Assembly: GCA_951804985.1 (NCBI GenBank)
Contig: OX638133.1
Location: 34,497,963-34,561,962 of the forward strand
Origin: Dryomyza anilis
Taxonomy: Eukaryota > Arthropoda > Insecta > Diptera > Dryomyzidae
Direction of reading: 5' to 3'
DNA length: 64,000 bases
Shown here: positions 45,280 to 56,260 of the stretch, one piece after another
Layout of the letters: each line of letters begins with the position of its first letter
How positions within the stretch are numbered: the stretch's first letter is position 1
Program-made: the position numbers and the translations under genes
The notes under the pieces: model-generated
Seen by the model: only the letters and a program-made list of their open reading frames with translations
Told to the model about the DNA's origin: nothing
The model's database searches: none

Positions 45280-46860
45280 ATGTATATATTAACATATTAG
45301 GATTTTCCATCCCAGGGTCACGGAGAATATTAATACCGAAACCCGAAATAAAATCCCGCCATTTCCAATCAAAACAACGTGCGGATATAAAATTAATTTT
45401 GAAATATGTAGATCTAAGTAAGTATATGTTGATCTGTGGGAGAATTTTACTTTGCCGAGTAGTTCTAAATTAAAAACAAAACCATTCTCCACAAAATTGG
45501 TGGAAAGTGACGGAATGGCTGGAACCTCTCAAAAATCTAAAATTGACCGATGAAAGGTTTACGGCCGAGCAAACTAGAATTCTACTGGTACACATTGGGC
45601 TATGGAAAAGGCGCACGTCGATGTTTTTTGTATGTAACTTTTGAACTAAAAAAGATTTTGAAAAAAGAAAAATTGTTTTGAAAACTATACACTTTAGGGA
45701 ATATATATATTTTAGTTTTAAACTTGTTCCATGAGTACCCTACATGTAATTTTAAAAAAAAGTATTAAACAAAATTTTAAAATTAACAAAAAAAAAACAA
45801 AAAAAAAAGCCCATCTTGGACTGATATCCTGTTGAAAATAATACATATAAAACAATTCCTTTAATGGATTTCTATTCACTAGGATGTCTATTTTGCACAA
45901 AATGATTGCACAAAAAAAAAATCAAATTGTTGAAATTTGTGTATCGGCCCAAATGCTTCGATCCACTGTGTGGTATGTCACATAACAGCAGTACAACTAT
46001 TTCAAACCTTATGCTGAGTAGGACTAAGAAAAATTATCGATTTTTAACTCGTACATACTTATTTTACTAATCTTTAATTACAGTGTAGCACTTAACTTTT
46101 TTGTTATCTGCCATTCAAATATTTTGGCGCTAATTCGGGACTAATAACAGGATCCCAGTATTATTTTCCAATTTCAAAACCCTCGTCATTGTCAAAATGC
46201 TTCTGGATTGGAACCCACATAAATACAAAGTTGTTCATAGATGTAATAAACGCCGTTAATTGGAACACGATTCATAATATATATAAATTAATCATTACAT
46301 ATATGAACTATTCTATGTATATGGGTGAAAACTTGTCAACCTTATCCGCTTCAATAATTTGTTACTTTCGCATTGCATGAAATTTAGTGAACTTGTTATA
46401 ATTGGACCTCATTAAAAACTGTTATGGAGGATGGGTTGGTAAGACTGAATGTCGAGATCTTGGGGTCCAAATATGGCATATTTAGACTTGTCTTGAATTA
46501 TTTATAACTTCTACCAGACTGGCGTAATTGTAAACATCAATGACTGCTTTAGAAAGTATTTTTAATGAGATTTATTATAAAAATACTTATTTTGGAAAAA
46601 TATATTTTTTTTATATAACAAACTTTTTTGCGGTTTTAAAAAATAGCAAATATATTTGGTTTTTTGTATTTTTAAATGAAAGCTAGTCTTTTTTACAAAA
46701 AAAAATATGTATAAACGAAAATGGGATAACAAGTATTGAATTGTCTACATAAGTTTGAAGACTCGAAACTGATGTTTTTCATACAAACTTAGCTTGCGTA
46801 TCATGCGAGACTGTGAGAGCGGCCGTTCAAAATTTTCTCGCATGTTGCAACTGTAGCAGA
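45280..46860. other. Noncoding stretch with a possible decayed coding piece
   Basis: At about 45470-45640 one plus-strand frame reads WWKVTEWLEPLKNLKLTDER, then FTAEQTRILLVHIGLWKRR, with an amino-acid mix more protein-like than its surroundings, but it is bounded by stops and no family is recognised. Nothing else is seen. Confidence 0.3.
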
Positions 46861-46861
46861 A

Positions 46862-47210
46862 CACTTCCCCGAAAGACATTTCCCCGATGCCATTTCCACG
46901 AAATGGACATTCCCCGAAAGACATTTCCCCGAAATATACATTTTCCTGAAATAGACATTTCCCCGAAATATACATTTCCCCGAAATATACATTTCCTAGA
47001 TTGGACTTTTCCCCGAACGGTCATTTCCTCGAATAGACATTTCCCTGAAGTGAAAAATTCCCCGTAATAGATACTTCCCCAAAATGGACACTTCCCTGAA
47101 ATTGCCACTTCTCCGAAATGGACATTGCTCCAAAATGAACAGTTCCCCGAAATGGACATTTCCCCGAAATGAACACTTCCCCGAATTGGACATTTCCCCG
47201 AAATTAACAC
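46862..47210 (+). repeat. Minisatellite, 16-17-bp unit, about 20 copies
   Basis: Degenerate tandem units of the form GGACATTTCCCCGAAAT, with alternation of GACATT, TACATT, AACACT and CCACTT. The unit pairs with itself poorly and is strand-asymmetric. Long ORFs across it on the minus strand (ISGKCPFRGNVHFGEM-type repeats) follow from the absence of stops in the unit and are not genes. Confidence 0.92.
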
Positions 47211-48212
47211 TTAAATAGAGCTGGCATTGAAATTAAATATAAATAATTAGAATTTTTATATTTTCGCAACGAATTTTCAAGTTACTGAAATTCAATTCTT
47301 CTCTAAGAATATTAAAATGATAACATTTATTTGTATGTTAGGAATTATATTATTGCTACGCAGGCAATGTTTGTAAGAAAAACATGAGTTTTTACAACTT
47401 GAAAAACAATTAAGAACTAATTAAACGTTCTGTTTTGATAATTCAAATTTAAAAAATTTCGAAATTTGATGGAAATATAGAGCAGATAATTTCTTTCGTT
47501 GTTATAAGAGAGCTGAGTCCTATAATCAAGTTAAAAATCTGTGAATAGGTTTACTAGATTTCAGCCAAATAACTTTTTACCGAGATTTAAAATGAAAACA
47601 TTAAATGATTGAAATTTTCCATATTATAAAAGGGGAATTTGATGAACAATTGCAGAAAAAATTCATAGTATTGACATTTTTTTTCTGTAATTTTAAATAA
47701 AATTCGAAAGAAGAATAAGTTTTTATTCGCTGAGTTAAATTTTTGCTATATCGTTTATTTCAAATGGAAAGTAGAAATTTAGATCTATAAACTTCCAATA
47801 ACTAATTAAAAAACTTCCACGATAACAGAATTCTATTATTTTTCAGTCACTAATCAAAACTATTCGGTCAATGCTGGGTTAAAGGAGTCACAAAATGACA
47901 AAGCAGGTGCTTTATATTCTGCATCCACACTTAATAAAATTTTAAATGTTTTTTTTTTGTTATGCGACAGGACTTTATTTTTTTTTTTTTGAAAACTCGA
48001 TCAATCCAACAACTACAACAGCAGTCAGGACAATGGCAATGAGTTGAACAAAGTTTTATTTGAACATTTCTGACATTATTTGAGCTCGTTGAACACTTTG
48101 TCCGAAAGAACGTGATGACAATGTGTGCGTGGGCGTTCGTTCGGTGCTGGTCACGAGTGCATAGTATGTGTGAAAATGTGTGAAGTGTTTGAGTGCGTCT
48201 GTTTTAATATTT
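47211..48212. other. AT-rich noncoding stretch
   Basis: No gene or repeat family recognised. Confidence 0.4.
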
Positions 48213-48238
48213 GTTTGTGTGTGTGTGTGTGTATGTGT
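48213..48238 (+). repeat. (GT)n microsatellite
   Basis: About ten GT dinucleotides with one TATG interruption, within a GTGTG-rich stretch (48120-48240). Confidence 0.85.
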
Positions 48239-48629
48239 GACTTTTTCTATGACTGTCAACATAAAAATAAATTATTGAGATGCATAAAAATAAAATACAG
48301 AAAATAAAAAAATATAGCCTTCGACACGTTTTAATAGGACTAACGTATTAAGTATAGAAAATCATTGGAGTACAAAGAAAGCAGAGTGGAAAAAAGTACA
48401 ATTTTATATTTAAATGCCATAAAAAAAAATTCCCACAACACATAAACAACGATGTCAACAAGTCGCAAAAAATGCCTGAAATAAAGACAAAAAAAGTTTT
48501 TCCATTTCCATATGAATTGAAATTTCAAATTCTTTACACACACAAATGTGCGCATTTGATGCGTGTGGATTTTTGTGCACAGAAAAAAATATATGTGTAA
48601 AAATACCAACAAAATTTATCAACACAATA

Positions 48630-48990
48630 AATGATTAATTGAGTCATCTCCGATATGACATTTAATTGAATTCATTAAATATTTAATTATATTAATTAAT
48701 AAATTAATTGAACAAAAATTAAAAGAAAATTAACTCACCCGATGAAAAAATGTTTTGTTTTGTCATTTTATTTAATTTTATTATACATTATTTATTTGGT
48801 TGTTTTGTTCTGTTTATTTATCAATACAATGATTTTGTATCATCGCCGATACGACATTTAATTGTATTGATTAAATATTTAATAATATTAATTAATAATT
48901 TAATTAAACAAAAATTAACAGAACCGAGGAAAAACATGTTTTTTTATACATTATTTATTCTGTTGTTTTGTTCTGTTTATTTAATTTGTA
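48630..48990 (+). repeat. Tandem duplication, about 197-bp period
   Basis: CATCTCCGATATGACATTTA at 48644 and CATCGCCGATACGACATTTA at 48841 open two units, each followed by AATTGAAC/AATTAAAC, an ACAAAAATTAA block, TATACATTATTTATT and TTGTTTTGTTCTGTTTATTT. Noncoding. Confidence 0.85.
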
Positions 48991-51784
48991 TCTAATTAAT
49001 TTAAATTGATTTTTAAAATAAATCATAGTACCATTTCAAATAGGAATAAAATATTTAAATGAATCGGTATTGAAACAAGGTTTTCATATCCACACTCAAA
49101 GAGATCTCAGCTATAAAAAATATTCCGCCTAAAAAAAAAAAAAAAATGTATTATGAAAATATGACATGCATTTGCAATTGAAATAGATACAGACAAATTC
49201 TTTAAACGATCCCTAGTTTTGCCTCAGGTCGATTGTTTCATGTGTGCAAAATGGTGTAATAAAATTGAAATTTTAAACACAAATAAGAGAGAAGAATATC
49301 AAAGTCATTTACGTACAATGTACATCGACGCGACAAACCGAACCACCGCGTTGCGACGAACCAATGCAAAATAAGATCGATGCAACAGTACCTGTAATAC
49401 TGTGTAGTTAATGTTAAACTGTGTGTGGCTGTAAAACTGTGTAGTGCCTCGAAAACAGTGGGTTGGTGTATATGATATATTCGCATATATTTTAACATGT
49501 ACACAAACCCATACAAGATTTAATTTATACTTTTAAATAATTAGTACATGCAATTAATTATATAAATAGAGTTAATTATTTTGTATCAATTAATCTCAGT
49601 GACTATATTTATGTTTAATATTTTCTTCTGTCTGAGGGGGTCATTTGTATGGAACTAGGCTTTACATCTGGCAAAAACTATTGAGCAGAAATTTATGCTT
49701 ATGTATTAATTTCTTTTTGTTTTTCAAATAAGACAAAAATATTATTCATATTAACCATATTAATTTAGAAAATTTACTAATTAATCCAAAATACATTTTT
49801 GAATATTTCCGTTTATAATAAAATAATATCGTGCATAAAATTACACTGATACATATTTTTTTTTTTAATTTTTTAGTTAAATAAATTACCTCGAATTCTG
49901 AGTTGATGAAGTATTTGCATTTATTGTTATTTGTTCCTTCTTCAAAGCACATAATTCTTTTTATGTTCATTGGAAAAGGAAATACAGATTCTCTAAAATA
50001 TTTTTTATAAAAGTTCTTACACTTCGAACAAAGTATTTTAATCCTGATACAGTTTTTTACAATAGCAGTTGTTCTTCACGTCTACGTGAAAAACTTACTT
50101 TGGTCTACTACCGAGAACAGTTGGCAATCCTGGTGACAATGTGTGTTTTCATCGTTTGTAAAAATGTCCATCAGCATATAAATTGCTTCGTTTCAAGATT
50201 ACTCTCCTCTCCGACTCCCCCCGCCACACTTTTCTTTTTGTTTTACCCAGTGTTGTTGTTCTCCGTGTTCTTGTTGTACTTTTGACAGTTGTCAAAAAAT
50301 GGCCTAAAGCCTAAATGACCATTTTTTCACAGCGATGTCAACACACTCACCAGCAGACATTTGCATTTTTTACTTAACCCTTAGTTGCCATTTGCGACGC
50401 TGTGTGTGTGTGACACTTGCTAGTTTCAGGTATTTCCTAGGTTTAAATACGACTTTCCGTCCTAAAGGCACAAAAACCATTTCACCACCACATATCCAAT
50501 ACCCAACTGCTACCAACTTTGGGCTCATTTCTTCTCGTTTTTTCTTTCATTTTCAATTCTCGCATTTGGACGTGTTTCATAGTTCGAGTTATTCTTGTAT
50601 TTCCCCCAAAATTTTATCAAATCAGCATCAAATGCTGACTTGTGCATTCAAATTTGTACTAGTTTTCTTTCTTTTTTTTCTGTTTTTTTCCATACATCAT
50701 TTCTCAGCAGTTGTGCCCATTACACAACACTTTGCCTCCCGTTTCGCATTCGTAATTCGATTGGCATCCGTTTGGCCCATTTGGACATCGTTTGTTTTGG
50801 CCCTCGGCAACAATTTACAGAACTTTTCTCACCTTTGCATAAAGTTTTATGATAATACCAAAGACTGACTGACCTCTGCGATTCAACGATTCTGTATCAT
50901 TTGTGCCTACATTGCATGGCTATTTCTTCGTTTTTTTTTTATTTTGTGTTGCTGCCACTTGTTAAATGTTTCCCGCGGCACAAATTCAATTTAGCAGCAA
51001 CAGTGGCTGCACAGTTTTCCGAAATGTTTCCAGAAAAAAATAGAAAAAAACTAAAATAGCCATCAAAAGAAATGGCATAAAATGCTAAAATGGCCACCGG
51101 AAAGCAATTTGTGCTGCTTCTTTTGCTGCATTAATTTTTAGTTTTTTATATGTTGTTTTTTTCTTTCATTGCATTCTATTGATTGAAAATTGATTTCATT
51201 ATGAATGCTTGATTCGGATTGGTAGTCAACATATTTGGTTTTTTTCTTCTTACATTTTTTGTGCATTTTTTATTTGAATTTATCAGAAGGTTGCAACAAT
51301 TTAGAAATTTTGTTTTACGGTACAATAAAAATAAATGGTTATGTTCGCTTTAATCGTACGCTTCTAAGACACAAGTATGGAAATGTGAAAATTATTCATA
51401 ATCGTCACTTCCTGAGTCGACTATGAGATGTCCGACTGTCTGCCCGATTAACTACGATCATGACATTACTTGTAAAACCACGCTATATGTTATTGATAAT
51501 TGGTGAGATCAGTTGACTATTGACATATGTTTTGTTTACTTTGGTACATATTTACTTAAAAACAAAAAGAATATTTCTTTTTTTATCCTACAAACTTACA
51601 CTCGCTTATGTTCTCAAGTAAAAGGAAATTGTTTCACGATTAAAGGTTTGTGGATGTTTTAAAAATTGTCCAAATGTTTAAATCTTCTATTAACACAGAG
51701 AAATTGTCTTTGGCATGAGGTTGTAGGAACGAAAAAAAGAGTTGTAATAACCAATTTCATTTGCTTAAAATGAATTTTCTTAGT
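48991..51784. other. Noncoding region, GC-balanced core at 50100-51150
   Basis: The core is rich in pyrimidine tracts. The 177-codon ORF at 50335-50868 is shared with another frame at 50595-50852 and lacks family features. It may be intron or regulatory DNA of a gene extending outside the window. The flanks are AT-rich with nothing recognisable. Confidence 0.35.
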
Positions 51785-52100
51785 AATAATAATAAATAAT
51801 AATATTTTGGCGCTGCAGTCCTGTATAGAACTTCGGCTGAGCTCTCTCACCATTTGAGCTGTGCGTGTTATATTTGTACTCAAAGTGGTGGGACCTACAG
51901 TTTATTGCCGTATCCGAACGGCGAGTGAGAGCTTTTCATAGTCAATGGTTTTACTCTCGTAGGTTTGCCATTTACTGACGAGATGTAGCGCGGTATAGAA
52001 AAATGTTTCTATGAAAAGATGTTGTTAGCCCCAGTCCAGGCTTGAACCGGGGATCTTTCGGCTCGCAGTCCAACGCACTAACCACTGAGCTACCGCGGCT
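51785..52100 (-). mobile_element. tRNA-derived SINE, full length
   Basis: Inverted copy with AAT-rich tail and complete head ending TGAGCTACCGCGGCT. CTTAGT occurs just outside both ends (51779-51784 and 52103-52108), a possible short target duplication. Confidence 0.9.
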
Positions 52101-52262
52101 GAGCTTAGTGGCTTGAAATATTATTCTACACAGAAAAAAAAATATTCTCAACATTTATGTAATTTTACATTATTTAATTTTATTTAAAAAGATGTAATTT
52201 TATTGTTTCGTATTGCGGTGGTGAGTGGTTGGTTCTGTACAGAGCTGTTTTATTATTTTTTC

Positions 52263-52694
52263 ATTGTATTATTATTTATTATTTATTATTTATTATTTAT
52301 TATTTATTATTTATTATTTATTATTTATTATTTATTATTTATTATTTATTATTTATTATTTATTATTTATTATTTATTATTTATTATTTATTATTTATTA
52401 TTTATTATTTATTATTTATTATTTATTATTTATTATTTATTATTTATTATTTATTATTTATTATTTATTATTTATTATTTATTATTTATTATTTATTATT
52501 TATTATTTATTATTTATTATTTATTATTTATTATTTATTATTTATTATTTATTATTTATTATTTATTATTTATTATTTATTATTTATTATTTATTATTTA
52601 TTATTTATTATTTATTATTTATTATTTATTATTTATTATTTATTATTTATTATTTATTATTTATTATTTATTATTTATTATTTATTATTTATAT
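52263..52694 (+). repeat. Heptanucleotide satellite (ATTATTT)n, about 61 units
   Basis: A nearly uninterrupted array of the 7-bp unit ATTATTT over about 430 bp. As 7 is not a multiple of 3, all three plus frames stay open and read the same YYLLFII peptide repeat, so the three long ORFs here are artefacts. The purity suggests recent slippage expansion. The assembly length may be unreliable. Confidence 0.97.
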
Positions 52695-53063
52695 ATTATA
52701 CTTTTTTTATTTACTTATACCTTTTATTTTATTTACCTCACCACCAAGTTCTCCTAGACACCTGCCATCGATTTCGTCTCTGCTTCTTATAAGCTTAAAT
52801 TCAGTTATTACGCATTCGTTTTATTAACATATACTATTTATAACCGGTATTTGAATAAAATGTTTACGACAAAAAACTTACGAATTGTATACACTTGTAT
52901 ATTCGACTGAAAATATTCTATTTCAAATATTTTCAATTATATTTCGAATATCAATATTCGAATATTCTATTATATATTTTGTTCCCAAACCAAATATGTC
53001 TTCTACACAAACCAACTATACCCTTCACAAACACCAAATCAGAAAGTTTGTTTATATATAATA
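52695..53063. other. AT-rich noncoding stretch
   Basis: No gene recognised. ATATTCGAAT-type palindromic words cluster at 52905-52975. Confidence 0.4.
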
Positions 53064-53296
53064 AAGGGTTTTTCAAATATACGAATTCGAATTTCGGTAG
53101 TAAATTTTAATAATTTCAACTCGTTGTTGGCTCGTATATCTTTCCATCATGAAATGGCAAACCTTACAAAAGAGAAATGTGAAAAAAGCGGCAACAAATA
53201 TGGATTCGTTTGCTGTCCCTGTTGCTCTACTTTTGTAGCGTCCCTGTTGAAAAACCCTTAAAAAAACTTTTGTAGTGCGCTTATTGAAAAACCCTT
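53064..53296 (-). mobile_element. Internally deleted rosa-type mariner with doubled right end
   Basis: Left end AAGGGTTTTTCAAATATACG. The interior matches the transposase start region of the 3273-4530 element (GAATTTCGGTAGTAAATTTT). There are two successive right ends, one finishing AAAACCCTTA at 53260 and a second, CTTTTGTAGTGCGCTTATTG plus AAAAACCCTT, at 53296, followed by TA. The doubled end could come from insertion beside, or recombination with, another copy. Confidence 0.85.
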
Positions 53297-53479
53297 TACA
53301 TAAAATATATGTATCTGGTTGTTAAATCAATATCCTTAATATATTTCGATTCATGTATGCATAAATATTATGAACAATATTTTTATGTTCGCTATACATA
53401 ATATTTATGCAACATTTTTTTCTGTGTATGCAAACTCCTAACAATGTATAATAAGAATGTATAGGAGATTGAAATAAAG
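53297..53479. other. AT-rich noncoding stretch
   Basis: Contains a palindromic TGCATAAATATTATG / CATAATATTTATGCA pair at 53357-53413, possibly a small hairpin element. No gene. Confidence 0.4.
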
Positions 53480-53641
53480 ATTTAGATTTCAAAAAATACA
53501 GTACTTTACCCAACAAATTTTCCAAAAAACTGTATACTTTATTTTTCAGTAAATTGTCAAGACTAATTAAAATACACCGACAAATACTATTATTGCGATA
53601 TGTTTTTAAGATATTTGAATCTAAACTCAAAATCTATGGAT

Positions 53642-54219
53642 TTTTATACCCTACACCTATGAGGTACAGGGTATATTAACTTTGTTTATATATTGTAACG
53701 CCCCTTAGGAGGCGTGACCGGTATGGAAAAGTGTATATATTCTTGATCAGCATCACAACCCGAGTCCGTTTAGCCATGTCCGTCTGTCTTGCTGTCTTGA
53801 TGTCTGACCGGATACAAGGTAACTTGAAAAATAATGGTCAGAATTTGGTTTCAATACGTTTTAGCAAAAAAATGGTTCGGAGTTTTGATTTGAACAAAAT
53901 CGATCAACGAACACGCCCATCTCCCATACATGTCACTTTTACAAAACTCTTTAGGAACCAATAACTCGAAAAGTATTACATATATATTTATAAAATTTAA
54001 AACATATTGTTATAATTCGCCTAAAAATATATATTCCAAAAATGGGCGTGATCCGCCCACATTTGTTTGTTATAGTTTAGCGATTTTTTGTAGTGGAAAT
54101 TTTAATCGTAAATTATTAAAAATTATTCCACTAATATATCCACCCAGAGTGTAGGGTATTCCATAAATCGACCGACTGTAAATGTCTACCCCATGTGACC
54201 TAACTTTCCCAACTCGTTT
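53642..54219 (+). mobile_element. B1 Helentron-like repeat, older diverged copy
   Basis: TTTTATACCCTACACCTATG, CGCCCCTTAGGAGGCGTGAC, the ATATTCTTGATCAGC core, a short GTCY run, CACGCCCATCTCCCATACA, TGGGCGTGATCCGCC, and a shortened 3' end (GTAGGGTATTCCATAAATCG) whose hairpin has lost half of its stem. It is more diverged than the other B1 copies. Confidence 0.83.
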
Positions 54220-54357
54220 AGACTATTTTTGGACGATTTAATTAGCATTTTGGGTCTAATGATATATAAAATAAAAATGATTTATGGTCATATATTATAT
54301 AGTTCAAGCTAACGATAGAAATTACAAACTTATTTATCGGTTCTCATTTTTAAAATA

Positions 54358-55025
54358 TGCACAGACAAAAAACTGACGTAAATATAGCAACCGATATTAA
54401 TTGCATATCATCGATTAGTCCAGCAATTAAATTCAGTAGTTTAATGAAAACATTTGCTATTCGTAGTTAAATCAGCTATTGCGTTTGATGTATTTGCTAT
54501 GGGTTGGTGTATATGTAATATATGCATACTTACACACCAACCGAATTCACAAACTACAACTTTACAGTCATTCTACAGTTCGATTCGGTTGGTTGGGTCT
54601 TTTTTTCCTCACAATGATATCCCACTCTCTTGTTTGTGTTTATCATTTCCTTTCACTATATATAGCTATTGGGGACATGTGAACGCGGTTCTAACTTCGA
54701 ACAACATGTAGTAAGTAAAGTAATTAAAATGAAAAATATGAATAAAAACAATACAAATATAATAATAACAAATATATAATATATCTATACCTATATAATA
54801 ATATAAACAAATAATGATTTCGTATCGACTGTATGCGTATACTCACATCAATGTAAGCGAATACATACCAGCGCATCGCGAAAACAGCTGTTGCCAGCAA
54901 ATGATATCACTAACATGGTGATGTGTAAGCTAAGACAATTAATAATTTAGTCGGCGCAGTTTTAGCAAAAACCTAATTTTATTGATGTACATTTTTAGCT
55001 ATATTAACTATTTTTTTTCAGTGCA
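54358..55025. mobile_element. Candidate MITE with CACWGAMAAAAA ends
   Basis: The left end CACAGACAAAAAACTGACG with TAAATATAGC resembles the complement of the right end GCTATATTAAC with TTTTTTTTCAGTG. It interrupts segment E exactly between homologous blocks, which supports an insertion. The interior (GATTCGGTTGGTTGGG and others) is non-coding. Confidence 0.4.
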
Positions 55026-55236
55026 TCAACATACTTTGCGTTAAAACTCTCAAACTACAAAACTTTCAAACTGTTTTATTCACTTCCTAATATTTTAAAC
55101 AAAGTTACTCTCAAACTGTAACATTCAATGGAACCTTCGTAATATAATCCTCTGTTTGTTATTCAGAAAATAATTTGTATATTAGTCTAATAACAAATGA
55201 CAATAATGTTGTGAGATCGTGGATGTTTGTAGAAAT

Positions 55237-56182
55237 TGGTTACAGAAAAAAATGTACATTATATTGATGAATACTGTTCATCAAACCATGATTCATTGCA
55301 TTGAAGAACCACTCATAATATTAATGACTAATGACATTATTAATGCGATCATAAGTACGCTTGATAACTGTCGAAAAAGAGTTCTTCAATATGATGAATT
55401 GTATGTGAAGAATACTTTTCATAATACTAAAGAACCAAAACATAATATACAATATATTTTACTTCATATTGAAGAATGCTGTTCATCAAACCAAATTTCA
55501 AACAAAATATTTATATTTCATTCATTTTTGCAGTACTTCTCAGTTCTCAAGTACACCCAGAAAAAAATACTATATAAACAATAGTTTTTTACTATTAAAA
55601 ATAGTGAATAGGATAAATTATTATTTTAATCGGAAAATACCATTAAATTTTAGAAAATACCATGACTTGCCATGGAGTTTATATGAAAAGATTTATTTTG
55701 TCTATACTATTAAATCAATAATTGTCCTATTGACCAATTTTAATGGGATTTGATGAAATTTTTTTCTGGGTGTAGTTCTTGTAGTTCTTGTTACGAACAC
55801 ATTTTTTGAATTATTTTCTAAAAAAAGTTTTTTTGTTTGTAAAATTCGTAAAACAAATTTCCATCAATTAATTTATTTTGAAAAAAAATATATTAGTTCA
55901 ACAATATTCATTATATAATAATATATAATATTCATGAATATTCACAAATATTATGGACAAATTCATCAATATGACGATTAAAAATCATTGTATTGAATAT
56001 TTCGTTCTTTACTATGATGTTCGATAGTATGAATAACTTCATATATATAATGATTGCATTTGTTAAAATGTCATTTAATAAACGGTGGTATCAATATGAT
56101 GAATCTGGTAGTTGGTAGAAAAATTCTTAATATATATGAATAAATTAATCATTTTGATGAATATTTTTTTTCTGCTTTCGTT
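55237..56182. mobile_element. Candidate inverted-repeat element hosting MITE C
   Basis: The left part has GTTACAGAAAAAAATGTACA and TATTGATGAATA; the right part has TTTTGATGAATATTTTTTTT and CTGC. TGATGAAT and TTCATCAA words recur in both halves. It lies between blocks of segment E. The limits are approximate. Confidence 0.35.
55553..55773 (+). mobile_element. MITE family C, complete copy
   Basis: 221 bp, ACACCCAGAAAAAAATACT to ATTTTTTTCTGGGTGT, flanked by TA on both sides. It is the best-preserved member and defines the family: about 17-bp terminal inverted repeats, AT-rich palindromic body, TA target. Confidence 0.88.
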
Positions 56183-56260
56183 ACGTAATAGAACAAGCAG
56201 TAAAACTCAGCACCAGCTAATTATAAAGAATTGATGTATGGGATGTCCATGGCGGGGGCA

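Larger units (their letters stand above)
53480..56260 (+). repeat. Duplicated noncoding segment E, copy 2, with insertions
   Basis: Shares, in order, three blocks with 28085-30260 (53575-53640, 54222-54358, 56190-56250). Between them lie B1 (53642-54219), a candidate inverted-repeat element (54358-55025) and another (55237-56182) carrying a MITE of family C. These insertions differ from those in copy 1, so the duplication is older than all of them. Confidence 0.55.

Noticed and set aside
46745..47210. Repeated GKCPFRGNVHFGEM-like proteins
   Set aside because: Translation of a minisatellite with no stop in its unit; several frames are open at once.
46862..47210. Cloning-vector or beta-lactamase upstream sequence suggested by ACATTTCCCCGAA
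   Set aside because: Only a short word is shared, and the region is a degenerate tandem array without adjoining vector sequence.
46862..47210. CRISPR-like array
   Set aside because: Units are 16-17 bp without unique spacers, and the context is a fly genome.
50335..50868. 177-codon plus-strand ORF
   Set aside because: Overlaps another ORF in a different frame, is rich in Phe/Ser from pyrimidine tracts, and shows no domain or splice structure.
52203..52827. Three overlapping ORFs of 184-200 codons with a YYLLFII repeat
   Set aside because: All are produced by the 7-bp tandem array, which is open in all three frames.
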